Program-made: the position numbers and the translations under genes | In this document: positions 34,690-47,896 of the stretch, one piece after another | Position numbering within the stretch: position 1 is the first letter of the stretch | Layout of the letters: the number at the start of each line of letters is the position of its first letter | NCBI GenBank assembly: GCA_950295325.1 | Contig: OX485808.1 | Coordinates: 18,062,527-18,126,526 of the forward strand | Direction: 5' to 3' | Length of the DNA stretch: 64,000 bases | Source of the DNA: Polytrichum commune | Lineage: Eukaryota > Streptophyta > Polytrichopsida > Polytrichales > Polytrichaceae | The notes under the pieces: generated by a model | What the model was told of the DNA's origin: nothing | Database searches by the model: none | The model's input: only the letters and a program-made list of their open reading frames with translations

Positions 34690-35580
34690 AGCCCACAAAT
34701 TTTTTGGGCTACCGACTAACCCAATAGCTAAGAGTTATGGCTGAAAACGGTACTTCAAAAAAATGGGCTAGCCCAGCCATAGTTAGATCGATGCTTGAAA
34801 AAAATTGGCGAGCCCAGCTATAGCTAGTTCAAGGCCTAAAATATATGGGCTAGCCCAGCTAGCTAAATATAGGTCAGGTAGCTCAATTGGCTCAAGCTAA
34901 GGCCCAATCACACCTGACTTTAGGGCATTGTCATTTTAAATGCTAAGATCTAGAGTGCCCTGCTTGGCAGAAGCAACCGCCGCTTTGCTAGCATCCAAGC
35001 CTGGATTAGGTGGGCTAGAATGTGACTTCGGAAATCTAAATGATATCATCACCCCAAAGAGATCATCGCTTGGGGGAGAATTTGCAGAGGCGTCGATGAT
35101 GTTGAAGTTGAATAAGCATCTAATGCCATACGATCTTGGAAAACTGATCTTGCTGGATAATTCCGATTGGAAGAATCAGATTCCAAAACGCCCTATTTTC
35201 AATGAGGAGCTGCAGATTGAGGATGACGACGGTTCATTGGTAGAGAATGGCGAGCAACAAAAATTAGACATCAATGACAATGAGTGATTTCGACTAATAT
35301 GAAATATGATTGTGGTGATGAAACGACGCCTCCTTGAATTCTACATATGAGCTAGTTGAGTTAGCTTTTTAGGTTAGCTAGCCTAGCTATATAATGGCTG
35401 AAAACGATACCTGAGAAAAATGGGCTAGCCCAACTATGGCTAGGTCAAGGCTTGAAAAATATGAGCTAGCCCAACTATGACTAGATCGAGTCCTGAAAAA
35501 TATGGATTAACCCAACTATGGCTAGATCGAGGCCTAAAAATAATGGGCTAGCCCAACTAGCTAATGGGCTATAAAAGGTT
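34690..35580. repeat. Two arrays of an about 40-bp GGGCTAGCCC-containing unit flanking an ORF
   Basis: Units of the form GGGCTAGCCCAACTATGGCT followed by AGATCGAGGCCTGAAAAATA recur at 34760-34860 and 35420-35560. Each array is preceded by ATGGCTGAAAACGRTACYT (34737 and 35393), so the flanks are direct repeats. They may be subterminal repeats of the element whose transposase fragment lies between them. Confidence 0.7.
34940..35287 (+). pseudogene. hAT-like transposase C-terminal fragment
   Basis: The 115-residue frame contains LAEATAALLASKPGLGG, LECDFGNLNDIITPKRSS and FAEASMMLKLNKHLMP. This resembles the final conserved block of some hAT transposases, where a Leu-Leu-Ala...S...E/F...I...KR..L pattern precedes MLxLN. 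An acidic tail (EDDDGSLVENGEQ) follows. It is a fragment only, and the assignment rests on one block. Confidence 0.5.
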
Positions 35581-35589
35581 TGTATGGTT

Positions 35590-36300
35590 CCTTGGAGGTT
35601 AAAAAAATCTATTAATTATTATGATTCACACACCCTTGTGTTCATAATTGTATTTGGAATCTTCAGAGCAAAATTATGCAAAGTAAAATTTGATGTTATA
35701 CTCATGATCAGTAGCTTATTAATTCCAAAGACCCATACATAACAAAGTTCTTTATTCCTTTCTAATTATAAACTATCCCACGGGAAATACAGATGTCGAC
35801 TATGTCAAACAAGATACCATTTGGATTCATCTCTTGAGTCCTTGGCAACAACACCAAATTCTATAAGAAATAAGATTTGTGAAAGAAAAATAAACATAGT
35901 AAACAAGAATAAATTTCTTATAATAAAGCGAATTGTTAAATCCATCACACACTAGTTAAAACAACCACAGTCAATAGGTGTCGACTAGGCTTTTGATTGG
36001 TCATCCTAGTTGGCCAAGCTTATTAATTCCAACATAAAAACACCTTGCTCCTCTTCATGTGTGCGACGAGAAAACAATTTTTGACAAGTCTTGTGATTGC
36101 GCGACATGTCTTTGTGATTGTTTTTCACAAACTACGTGATCGATTTAAGAATTCCCATTATAAAACCCATGTATTATACATATTTAAGGTTTTTGCACCA
36201 CATGCTTTTCAAAGTGTGTAAAATCAAGGACACCATCATAAGCTTCTTGTTCTCCTCCCACCTGGTAGTGTTTTGCATGTAGTGGCTGTGCAAACAAGGC
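35590..36300. other. AT-rich intergenic, nothing recognised
   Basis: No open frame above 60 codons and no recognised repeats. Confidence 0.5.
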
Positions 36301-36998
36301 TCTCATATGCGTTTCCGTATTATTTTATGACAAATCTTTTCGAGTGCAGATTTTACAAATGCTAGTAAATCCTTTACAGGGAGCTGAAGAAGGAGCAAAT
36401 CATAAGCGGAAACTCTGAAGTAGATTTGAGTCAAATGGAAGTTGCCGGTCTCCGATGTCGTACTTGATGATCATATTTTGGTCTCATATGCATTTCCGTA
36501 TTATTTTATGATAAATCTTTTCAAGTGCAGATTTTACAAATGCTAGTAAATCCTTTACAGGGAGCTGAAGAAGGAGCGAATCATAAGCAGAAACTGTGAA
36601 GTAGATTTGAGTCAAATGGTAGTTGCCGGTCTCCGATGTCGTACTTGATGATCATATTTTGGTCTCATATGCATTTCCGTATTATTTTATGATAAATCTT
36701 TTCAAGTGCAGATTTTACAAATGCTAGTAAATCCTTTACAGGGAGCTGAAGAAGGAGCAAATCATAAGCGGAAACTCTGAAGTAGATTTGAGTCAAATGG
36801 AAGTTGCCGGTCTCCGATGTCGTACTTGATGATCATATTTTGGTCTCATGCATTTCCGTATTATTTTATGACAAATCTTTTCGAGTGCAGATTTACAAAT
36901 GCTAAGAACGAACGAATCATAAGTGGAAACTCTGAAGTAGATTTGAGTCAAATGGTAGTTGCTGGTCTCCGATGTAGTACCTGATGATCATATTTTGG
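36301..36998 (+). repeat. Tandem repeat, 181-bp unit, four copies
   Basis: Units start at 36301, 36482, 36663 and 36844 with TCTCATATGC(A/G)TTTCCG. The first three are exactly 181 bp apart and nearly identical. The fourth is 155 bp and lacks an internal segment. All end with CTTGATGATCATATTTTGG or a close variant. Confidence 0.95.
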
Positions 36999-36999
36999 T

Positions 37000-38820
37000 C
37001 TGGCTAAGTTATCTTGTTTGTCTTCTCGAGAAGCCAGGTGAATGACGGTTCCTTCATATCTGATTCACCTTTCCAGGTCAAAGCTCATCTTGACCGGAAG
37101 AGAGAGAGAGAGAGAGACACGGAGTTATCTCTTATACAAGCCTATATACCTCTCTCATCATTCATCCCACACAAAAAAAGCCCTGGAAATTAGCATGCAG
37201 CCCGGAGGTCACTTTTTCTAAGTTGATCTGACACCGGAAGCAGTGCTCGAGACCCCGGATTAGCGCCACTGCACACATGAGACTGAGAGCCCGTGACCAG
37301 TACGCTTCAAGCACTCTCATTGGTGGGAAAGGCGGAGCCAGTCCAAGTTCACTTCACACTACACTCGAGGGCCCGACAGAGTATGTGAGTGCAAGATGGA
37401 TGTGAAGTCTACATGGATTCCTACATGGCATCGAATGGATCATGTTTCATGGTCACTTGGACTATTTTTCAAAAACCGCCTCTTGGAGGTAGGCGTAACC
37501 ACAAAACCGGGAGACTACGCCACTTCGAACGCTCACAACCATTGGTTTAATATTCTACTTTATCATGCGTGAGGACCTGCCCATGGATAGAAATCCATCA
37601 GAATAGCATGTGGTTGAGGGCCCGGTCACACATGACTTCACACTACACTCGAGGGTCCGTGACCACACGACACGATTTCGAAGGTGTCTTGGAACGGCCT
37701 TCGGACACTTTCTTTTGGGCTCTCACAACTTCACAGTCACGGCTCTCAGGCTCGTGTGTGAAGTGGCCCTTCGTGTCGTCCAAGTCATTAGAGATGGACT
37801 CGGCCACAAAAACTACAGAAAGTCACGTTCTTATGTCGGATCGACAAGAGCTATGCTTGTAGGCGACAACTCCCTCTCTTCAACTTGACCAGTCTCGAAA
37901 GAAAAAAAGAAAAGAACAAAGAATCAAAAATCAAAAATCGAGTTCGAGAGCAGCTGAAATCGCGTGTCTGTTCAGGGGTTTCTCTTCTCTTGCAGATTAT
38001 GAACCCTGGGGGCCTGAGGTTCTGACTGGACTGAAGGAAAAGGGAAGGGGGGGCTGGGAGGCCAGGAACATCCCGACTGCCTGCATGCCTGCATGCCGCG
38101 GTGAGCGTGCTCATCATGGCGAAGCATACATGCTGAAATTGTGTGCAACTTACACTTAGGCTCACAGGGTGTCGAGGTAATCGATGGGGAGGGGCCAGAT
38201 AGAGCAGTGACCCAGCTGGGCTCCAAACCCGTGTGACATTTACCATCTTGATGTGCAGGCGCGGTGGATGCTTTCAGCTGCTGCTGGGTTTCCTTCAGTC
38301 CCACCAGGCTCCCCTCTCTCTCTTCCCTTCCCTTCCTGCCTGCCTTTCCTGCCCTTCTGCCCTTCCTGCCTTCCTGCCTTCCTCCCAGAACTTAATTGTA
38401 ACACAGTACCTCTTGTTTGGGATGTTGGCGTGTCTTCGAGTTCCAAGTAGAGTACGTGACCCTGCTGTTGTGTGGGACATGAGCAGGAGCATGAGCATGA
38501 GCAGGTGCGTGCCTGTTACCAGATTGCGGAGACCTGTCATGATTCGCAAGGATTTTTGTAAGGGCCTTATACATACAACCCCCCCCCCCCCCCCTATAAC
38601 GAAGGTTTTGAGGCGCATGCCCATAATTTTTGAATGTATGGGTGCCTCAGCAAACACATGTTGGATGGTGTACTGTTCTCCCTCTTTAGTACGACACGTT
38701 TGGGAAACACGAAGAATTAGTCGTGTTATCAAGGTGTCGTCGTCGTCTCATCGATATGACGAATGGCGTAGAGTTGTCGTGTTGTGGAGGGACTGCAAAA
38801 ACATAAGTAATATGAGGTTG
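37000..38820. other. GC-richer intergenic stretch, no gene assigned
   Basis: Contains a short GA repeat (37099-37118), a CCTGCC-rich pyrimidine stretch (38310-38390) and a poly-C run (38579-38594). Open frames on both strands overlap without recognisable domains. It could hold a UTR or non-coding RNA, but I cannot support one. Confidence 0.4.

Positions 38821-38822
<2 letters not shown>

Positions 38823-38888
<66 letters not shown>
38823..38888. repeat. (TA)n microsatellite
   Basis: About 33 uninterrupted TA units. Long Ile/Tyr open frames across it are artefacts. Confidence 0.98.
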
Positions 38889-38892
<4 letters not shown>

Positions 38893-39435
38893 CGAGTTTG
38901 AGAAGTGTAGATGGTATGAAATGATAACTCGTGACTCCAAAAAAATACAAATGTTTTCAAGAACTCTTGAAATAGGAGTCCAGAGATTTTTGGTTTTGCC
39001 TACCCAAGTTAGCAACTATCGTCTTATTTAAATTCTCTACTATCTCTTGAAAACTAATAATTTCATCAACACCGAACTACAAAAGAGTTCTCTACTAAGA
39101 AACTAGACAACAATGATGCACGACGTTTAGTGACATACTAGGCAGTAGGCCACTCTAACCCTAACCATGTCCATTCTACACTAGTAGTCCTAATTCTCTT
39201 GAAGTTCCCAAGTAGTTCCCAAGTGAAAATGGATGTATTTTAGATGTACATAACATAGATGAAAGGGATTTTAACATTAACTACCTCTTCAATATGACAA
39301 AACGGAGATTCTAAATGTTGCACTATCGAGTGTCGTAGTCGTATGAAAGAGGGAGTTTTGAAATAAAAAGTTTGGTCTCGCAAATTTGTGTCGTAATATC
39401 AAGGGTGTCATATAAACAAGTGTCATATTAACGAG

Positions 39436-39560
39436 GTTAGACTGTAGTCGGTTGGTAAGTGCCTTGGCTTGGAGTTGTGAGGTCTCGACCAATGTTGGAT
39501 CAGTACATGTGCATGTGTATCCCTAGGGGTGCGCCTTCCATTAAAAACCGAAGACTCATG
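39436..39560 (+). repeat. tRNA-like sequence, possible SINE
   Basis: AGTCGGTTGGTAAGTGCCTT resembles a Pol III A-box, followed by GTGAGGTCTCGACCAATG near the B-box position. The 3' part ends GCGCCTTCCATTAAAAACC. The pattern is suggestive only. Confidence 0.3.
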
Positions 39561-39569
39561 TGCATTCGC

Positions 39570-42500
39570 AACATACTCTAAAAACACCTATATACAAGTT
39601 GTTGTTTTTTTGTAAAATTAAAATATCAATGATAAAAATACAAGTGACAATATGTATACATAAAAAAATACATTCATATATAGTCACTCGCATATGTATA
39701 CAAACATACTTTTTGAATGACCATGAATCCGTATCACATGTAAAATGCAAAGCCCTAGCATTCATCGTGAAGTTGTTGAAAACTTCTTTATCCCTCCGAT
39801 GTAACTCATAAGCATCTTAGTCTACAATATATGCCATAGAAGCTAATGCAATTATTTGTTTCAAAAGCTCAGTAAGATCGTATGAAGGTTTCAATCAAAT
39901 GATTAGTAAGATCATAAGTCCACTTGTTGTTGGCCTTTTTTGTACCAGCAACCTATGCCAATCTCCATGTTTGATGTGTGGTCCATCAAGTCAATTGGAT
40001 TCCTATACGCCACCCAACGATTGCCAATTCTCTACGCATCTTATAAACCCTCGCAACAAACCAAACCTTAATTAGAGTTGATGTTTTTGGTGTACCACAT
40101 TTTAGTCTTGTCTTCATGTGTGTTCTTGTCTTGTTTTTCCTTTCTTGCATCTTGTAGTTCTAAATCTCAAAGTATCTTGAACAAAAAAACTTGACTCATT
40201 TTATTTCACTCGTTAATAGGTCTCTACCATGCATGCTTTACTAATAGCCACAACTTAATTAAGAGACGAGACAAGCATTTTGTTCCCCATTCAAAACCAA
40301 GAATTGAATTGATGAAGGAATTTATGTATAAACACCTATTGTTGCCTCCATAATCCAATTCACAAAATCACTAATGTGACGAGCATCCAAAAGGAGGTAG
40401 GGAGGTGTAGTTTTGATTTTGGGAGCCAATGAAGCCAAGTAGGGGTTGGTTTGTTAGGAGACTTTTTGGCCCCGTCGCCACGTGTCAAGGTCCTATGGGA
40501 CACATCACTTCGACAAAAATTGTATTAGTTTTCCCCTACTTTGGATGAGGGACCTGCCAAGTCAGTCATCTTCCTCCATGAGATTTTGATAAGGGTGTGG
40601 CCAAGCTCCCTTTGCCGCTCTAGCAACTTGGTCAATTTTTTTGTTGCTCTATTATGGATTAGGTTGCATTATGGAAGTTGTGGCCATGTCGGAGTAGTTC
40701 ATTCTCCTTAGTAGCATTCTATCCCTACTTGTTGGAGTGAACTTTTGAGCTTGAGTTTGTATATCTACAAAGCTATGGAGATTGAGAGTAGGAACTTAGA
40801 AGGTGCGAGGGGATGAGTTGTGGGTTTGAATGTGATTCTAGTATCCACCTTTAAACCGTATTTTCGCCCTTCTTCCCAAGAAGCAAGGACAGTGTCACCA
40901 ATTCTAGTTGTCTTGCTCAATACTAATTGTAAACCGCAGTATAGTGTCACCAACACTAAATGTTAACCCAAAATTATTTGTCGTTCCTTGTAAAAAATTT
41001 TGGATGATTATGAATTTATAGTGTTGCAATTACTGTCACTTACCACGTGATTTTCCATCCAAATTTCAATCATTCATGACAATATTTCATCACAAGTTGG
41101 TGACAAGAGAAGGTAGGGTTTTGGCCAATGAATGAACTCATCCATCATCCATGACAGTACTTGTAAACTTATTCATAAGAAGTGTTGTCCGAAAAGCTAC
41201 CATAGTGACATAAAATACCACATGACACTAAACATCATACTTAATGTACTTCATCTCTCATTAGGAGTGGTGAGGAAGCCAACATTTCTTAAGTGTGGGA
41301 AATGTAGGAGGCATTGTCTTCCACTTTACATGTGCTATCATATTGTTAATTTCTGTGGGTGCAATTTGTTGAGATTCTTGACTTGCCACTCTTAGAAGAA
41401 CGTAAGCTGCAATTACTATATCCTCTTTGCCTCTTGTGATCGTTCCCATTCTTTCACAATGTACAGAAGATGATAAAAATCTAAAAGAAAGGTTGGAATG
41501 TGCCTCTTTTTCTTTGTCAGTCTATGTCTTGAATGCAATGTGTGTAGATAGTGTTTTTCTCATGTCTCATGCACCTGCGTCACTACTTTGGGGTAATATA
41601 GACTGCAAGTATAGAACTCGTTATGACATTCTAGGATTCAGCCTCACCTGGATCTTTGAAGTTGCATATTGACACAGTCATGAGAGTTTTCTATAAAAAA
41701 AACTTGTACCCTTAGACACTAGGTTTAGGGTACTTTAGTTCCAACATAAGGGTCCTTGAATCTATATTGTGTAATACCAAACACATCCAATCAAAGAATG
41801 AATGTTGCTCTATAGTCTAAAGAACCATTGGTTGATAGGGAATGTAGTTTTTTTTTCTTGTTGTTCCAATAGCAGACTTTCTTGACATGTTTAGTAGAAA
41901 TGGTTAGAATGTATTTGCTCGTCCTTAGAATTTTTTTTTGTTACCAAGTTTTTTTGGGGGGTCCCAATGACCTTGCATTTCTTTGGCAATGAAATAAACC
42001 TTGTTTCATTTGTCAGAAGAAGAAGAAGAAGAAATGCCACATACCTTAAATATGCATTGTATCCCCACAAATTCGGTTGCAACAAAATCTACTTTTAGTG
42101 GATCTACAAACCTTGCTAGCTCCCAAACAAAACATGCACTTAAGGTAGAGGGTGCTAAAATCAACACCCCGCCCAATACAAAACACCCAGAAATCTTACA
42201 TAATAAGTACATATTGATTATAAAAATGTTCGCCTTGTGAACAACACCCCCCCCCCTCCCCTTTATGGTTTTGCGTGACAACACAATTATCACTTCAGAG
42301 TTTTGAATTCATTTCAATATTGGGAAGAAAACAAAACAAAACAAAAACAAAAACACTTGCAATACACACGGTCTCTTTTAATCCTACCTAGGAACAAAGT
42401 TTTCCAGTTCACACGGCTACCACATGTATGCCAAATACCTCAACTTCTTGGGTTGAGGTGCCGCTACCTTAGGCAATGAAATTACTAGGCTAGCGGGAGA

Positions 42501-44580
42501 CAATGCCTAGTAGGAGAGTTATGAAAGTACACACACACTTACTCTTGACTGGCGGGGCGGGGCTGGCCTTACAACATGAAAGCCTCTCGCAAACCTGCTT
42601 GTTAGTAGTAGCAGGCAGGGAAGGTACATGGTGTGAGATAATGTTGAGGGAGAGTAATGGGGCCTTTCACACACTTAGATTTTCTTCCAAGGCCACTGAG
42701 ATTCTAAGTAAGTGATGGCGTGGTGCAGGCGGCGGTGGTGGTGGTGGCCTCATGGGGTGGGTTTGTGCTGAGCCCTGGGCTGACTACTGAGTTTGCTTCT
42801 TTGCAACTGGACCAGATTTTCGGGAACAGGTTGAGGAAGAAAGCGAAGAGCCTATTTACAATGATTCGCTCGCACCCACCCACCCACCCACAGATTGGAG
42901 CCATGATCACACTCTTAGGGAAAACTCCATGATGCATGAAGCTGGGCTCTGGGAATGGCTCATTATACAGTAAGCCTCATTCCACAGAGCATTTGTAGGC
43001 CTTGTAAAGTAATGTGCTCAAACGCTCTGTGAGGGAGCCAGTAGCTAGGAAGTTAACCTTACTTTCCGCTCACTCCCCATATGGACTGCACCACGCGTGA
43101 CACAGGAATGTCGAGGTGTTCTTTTTGTTTCTTTCCTTGCGAGAAAATGAAACGTTTCTTCCCATGGCCCCAAGAACCGTGCATGGTCACCATGATTAGG
43201 AACAGGGAGAGGGGCGACTCTACAAGGGTGGAGAAAACCCCACTTTTTTTCTTGGCCGATGTATTGGGTTTTTGGTTTTAATGCAAAAAACCCAATTTCT
43301 GTAACTTAAAACCATGGTTTTATTCCAGCACTCGGCACTTGGCTGTCGGCATCACCATTGGCGAACATTGGGCCCTCTGTACTGTAATCTTAACTCATCT
43401 GTAATAAAACCGAATGAAACCGGATTTTGTTGGACCTCAGATGATTGGGTTTTGTTTTCAAAACTATGAAGAACCCAATTATAAAAAATAAAAATAAAAC
43501 CGCGTGGTGCCAGTCTTGCAACTCTATGGTGTGCATGTGGTGGGATCACCAACAAGATGACCTAAGAATGATAAGAGGTAAGTATGTGTGACTTGGCTTG
43601 ACCCAAGAACGTGAAGGGTTCTAAGGCAAGTGCAAAACGTAGGGTGAGGATTAGGATTTGTTTCATTGTTGAACGTGGGTGCGTGTTGGCCTTAGCGCTA
43701 GGAATAGATGGACCGGCGACTTTGGGCAATTTGCTTCACAGAACACTATATTTGGTAATTTGAGATATTTTTCATGATTTGGAGACCAACAAAGGACTTG
43801 ATGTCAGATTACATGATACAAAATACAAGAAAGACGAACCAATTACGTGAAAATCGATCACTTACAATCTTAAAACCAAATTAAAATACATCAAATGTTC
43901 GAGATTGCACCTGCGGCATAGCATCCGAATCCAGTTCACAAACACTGAAGACAATAAGGATGCATCCAAATGTACACAATGCAAAACGAATAACATAATA
44001 TGGAGAATGAAATTTAGATATATTTTATACTCAATTCAAGGGGTGGTCTTTAACGAATGATTTGAATGCCAAATTCGCATTTGAATCCACATTATCTATC
44101 TTAGTATTAGGGAGCTTAGTAATTCACTTATTAGTTGCAAAAGCCTTTGCAACCGCCTCTTTTTCTTTTGCTCGTTGTGCCTTGACAACCCTAATAATCA
44201 CTTCTTTACAACTATAACTTTTGGTGCAGACTAGGCCCATTGATCTGAGGGCATTCAAATATTTCCATGGGGAGAGCACACTATGGGAGGATCCGCAACT
44301 TAGTGTAACGTATATTGAGCATTGTGTAAGACTCTGACGAAGCGCAAGAAAATGCTCAGACTTTGATGGGCCATCTTTTGTTGGAGCAAAGACTTGTAAG
44401 GTTCATTCAACACCACACAATACGACATTTAGGATGCGAGTCTGTAACATAGATTTGCTAGTCACTATGAGTAAAGAGCATATCCAACCTACATTTGCTA
44501 GTTTGGGATGCGAGTCCGTGACCTTGGATCGAGGCCAACAAGTTTTGAGAAAATGAAAGCACAATGGAAGTTAGCGAATG
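39570..44580. other. Intergenic, no gene assigned
   Basis: Mostly AT-rich. A locally GC-rich part (42500-43300) has open frames on both strands (for example + 42720-42932 and + 43081-43281) with no domain or splice evidence. I leave it unassigned. Confidence 0.4.
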
Positions 44581-44599
44581 TTTAACTTTTGAAGGCAAT

Positions 44600-45535
44600 T
44601 TCAATAACTAATATGCTAGAAAACAAAATGAAGAGGAAGTGAAAGTGCACCTTGGTTGTGGGTTTATCGGGGTGAAAACATCTATAAGCCAAAACACTGA
44701 AGAGGAATGTCTCCCACTTCGTGAAGGACGAAACATCGGTCAAACTATGATCGGCCAACTGTGGAAGGAACTGATGTAGGAGGGTGTACAATGATGGGAA
44801 ACGGGAGGGGGGGGGGGGGCATCGATGCATGCAAGCTCCCCATTTGGGGGCAAATTTGCAGGACAAGAAATGGGATTGATGGGGATGTTGCACGGTGGAG
44901 CCTCCATGCGGAGATGCTTGTTGGGCTTTTGACAAGCGTTGTTGTCAACCCAAAGACAACTAGGTGTCTTAACGGCGTTCGAGCGCCCATATTTTTTTGC
45001 ACAGGGAAGAGGGCAACGGAGCATATGTGAGGTTGACAACTTTTGCAGGTGAATTGTTCATGACACCATCATAGACCTTGGCATCTTTGGTAGAGTGATT
45101 GGTAGAGTGAGGACAATTGGAAGTTGCTCACACCATGAGATAGGGTACCACGGAAAGACATAGACGTAGAAAAGTTGTGAATGATAAGGAACACATTTTG
45201 AGGGGACAACTATGAGAGCACAAATTCATGCCCAAAAAAGGAATAAACATTAGAACAACAATGTCAAGCACACGTTGTACAAAATCACAAACTTGGAGGA
45301 TTTCTAAAATTAAATTATTGAATTCAAGCCGGCGGATGGTTTCATATACATCACTATTGGGGTACTGATCTATTGCCAATAGGATTTGAGAGGACACAAT
45401 CTAGAATCCTATTAGGGCGGTGTACAAGCCTTCTAAGATAGGGAGCTAGCTCATTTACTAGAAAAATGTGTTTTCTATTGTTGGTCCAAGTGTCAAGGAA
45501 GATGACAATGCCAGGGGGTTTAAAAATGCTCTTTG
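44600..45535 (-). pseudogene. Heavily decayed copy of E1 exons 4-6 (FCP1-like part)
   Basis: Bases 45421-45530 align with the FCP1-like exon at about 15145-15265. ACAAGCCTTCTAAG is shared, GTGTCAAGGAAGATGACAAT corresponds to GTGTCGGGAAAGATGACGTT, and GGGGGTTTAAAAATGCTC corresponds to GGGGGGTTCAAAACGCTC. Bases 44640-45130 align with 14400-14830, including TTTGCAGGA and GGTAGAGTGAGG. Differences are mostly C/G to T/A. All frames are broken. Confidence 0.7.
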
Positions 45536-46244
45536 TGAGGTCATGTAAAGAATCGATTTGATTGTTTAATCAAATAATTCTTATGTAATCATTATTTGGA
45601 TTATTAAGATAATGATATATTTTATTGCAACGTTTTGGTGATAGAAATTAGCTTGGAGAAAGAGAGCCTAAGTAATGGACTCTAATGATTTATTAACGGG
45701 TTATTTAGGGGCCTAAGCTACATTAGATAAAAGACTCAATTGGCTTAAACAAATATGGATAAAAGAATATTCTTTGTATATCCAATGGCCATTCCAAGAG
45801 GACCCGAATGGAGGTATCTATAATGATTGGATGAAACAAGTGGCAAATTGATAGATATAATTAGATTCTTAGTTTGATTTTATATAAATTATCCTAACCA
45901 TAAGATATATTATTGATAAGTATCTTTTGATACTAATAAATCAATGGATATATGAAAATTAATCAAATGAAAGTCTGAGGGATCTAAGACTTTCACAATG
46001 AAATCCAAAGTGAACGAACAGTAAACAATTCTCCACTCAGCCAACCAAGGCCCAAATCAATGAATAGGCTCATCCCCACCCCCTTAAGGCAACCCTTTAA
46101 AAGGGGGTTTAACGTCGACTCTAAAACAATTTTAACATCATTTCTCTTTAATATATATTTTTTTACTTCATCCAACTTTAGCCTTCGGAAGTTTTGGACC
46201 TCTGAAGGCTAGCTCTTTTATTTTATTTCTCTCTACTTTGGTTG

Positions 46245-46500
46245 ACTGCGGAAAATCTTGTCACACCATCATATTTTGGCATTTTTTTCTTCTTTTGAAG
46301 AACAAAATGTACATAATTTCCTCTATCATCCAGGGATGTCTTTTTTTCATTATTTTTAATTCTTTCAGCCATAATTATGGTGAATTTTCTCTTACTAGGG
46401 CTTATGAAGGCACCATTGATATTGTATTCAAGTTTGAAGGCCCTTCCATTGTTCCAAATTATGTCCTGTCAATATTGGCTAGTATTTTTGCAAGACAAAC
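46245..46500 (-). pseudogene. Heavily decayed copy of E1 exon 2 (methylase-like part)
   Basis: AAAATCTTGTCACACC corresponds to AAAATCTTGCCACGCC at 18662, and AAGGCACCATTGATATTGTA corresponds to GAGGCACCGTTGATATTGTA at 18816. The distances between the words are kept. It lies in the same order and strand as the E1 gene and just upstream of the previous remnant, with exon 3 missing. Confidence 0.7.
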
Positions 46501-46559
46501 CTATAGATCGTCATGACAACCATGGTCTTCCACCACTTTTTAATATGGCAAGAAAATAA

Positions 46560-47380
46560 CTTCATGTGCATAAATCGCTTAATCTACAAGTAGAACAATA
46601 ATGTCTTGGGTTTCCCAAACAAAATGTGTTGTTCTGCTCGGTTTGAGGTAAATATATACCTCTGGATTTTCAAGCCAAAGATAAATTTATAAAGATTTTT
46701 TGAATTACAAATTACTTGATTAAGGTGCGAATGTCTTATAAATGAAATAGATCTAGTTAGTCATACTAAATGCCTCAAAGTCTAATTCAAACTTCATTAC
46801 TGTAAAAGAAACAACTTAGATCTTTCTAATGTATCTTAGTAACTACAATGCATCCCAATGTGGTCTAAAATTAATTATGATCGTTTTAAATTATAGTGGA
46901 TTTTATTCATAAATATTAAAACTATAATGTTGGAATTGGTTCAAGGAAACGATTATAATTCCATCTCAAAATTTTAGAATGAAATGAAAGTATTTGAATA
47001 AATTAGATAGCTTTAAAATTAATTTATAGAAATAAACTTCAAAAAAATTGTCCATACAAAAATATGGTAAGGTTTTTAAATCAATTGTTCTAAATATAAT
47101 AATGTCTTACCAAAATATTTAGATTTTCTATTTAAAAATTTTAAACATTTATAAGACAAATTAAATTGAAAAAAATTAAGACCTATTTATTTATATAAAA
47201 TTTGTCAAAAATTAACTTACTATGGATTTGTAGTAAACTTCTAAAATCAGTTATTCCCAACATTATGATTTTTGAAAATGTCTCATGGAAAATACCTATA
47301 AATTTTACAAATATTTTTATATTTTTATTAAAAAATTTGGATGAGTAAAAAAATCAAAAAAATTATAAGAAATAGATGTT
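46560..47380. other. Very AT-rich, nothing recognised
   Basis: Little open frame, many A and T runs, and no repeats identified. Confidence 0.5.
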
Positions 47381-47388
47381 GTGACAAG

Positions 47389-47888
47389 CCCAGGGAGTGC
47401 ACTGTTCAAGTACTGTAAATGTACACGTGCATGCACAAAAGGGGTATTATTTAGAACAAGCATGTACAAAATGTACGTTCAAGAGACATATTGCTATTAA
47501 GCAGGAAGTAGATATACATGAGGCTGGAGATAAGGCTATAGAAAAATATATGTAAAGTACGCGTTTACGCGTTCAAGTCAGACCTGGACCAAGAATCATG
47601 CGTTTTTTCATCCACTAAGTAGCGACTTTATGACTAAAAATCCATGATTTGATATTATACATATAATAGGGCCATATTTTTGCATTTCCAAACATTTGTA
47701 CACATGTTATATACAATTTCTGTATTTGTTTTTGGACCCTTGTGTACGTATGGAAATGTATTTTGAAGCAATGAGATTTGTAAGTATATTGCTTGATTTT
47801 AGCAAAAATAAAATGTATGCAGGGGTATTTTAATAAGGGGCATGCACGCACGTGATGCTTGGTTTTAATGAATAGTGCACTCCCTGAG
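47389..47888. mobile_element. hAT-like non-autonomous element (500 bp), 8-bp target duplication
   Basis: GTGACAAG flanks both ends exactly (47381-47388 and 47889-47896). The ends read CCCAGGGAGTGCACTGTTCA and, in reverse complement, CTCAGGGAGTGCACTATTCA. The 8-bp duplication is the hAT signature. The interior has no transposase. Confidence 0.9.
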
Positions 47889-47896
47889 GTGACAAG

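Noticed and set aside
37085-37125. miR156-like sequence (GAAGAGAGAGAGAGAG...CAC)
   Set aside because: It is a simple GA repeat. The mature miRNA consensus does not match and there is no stem-forming partner nearby.
38233-39015. Open frames of 222, 145 and 109 codons around 38.2-39.0 kb
   Set aside because: They run through a CCTGCC-rich tract and a (TA)n repeat, with no domain and no splice support.
42503-43281. Possible host gene in the GC-richer 42.5-43.3 kb stretch
   Set aside because: Competing frames on both strands, homopolymer-like Val/Gly runs, no known motif and no convincing splice pairs.
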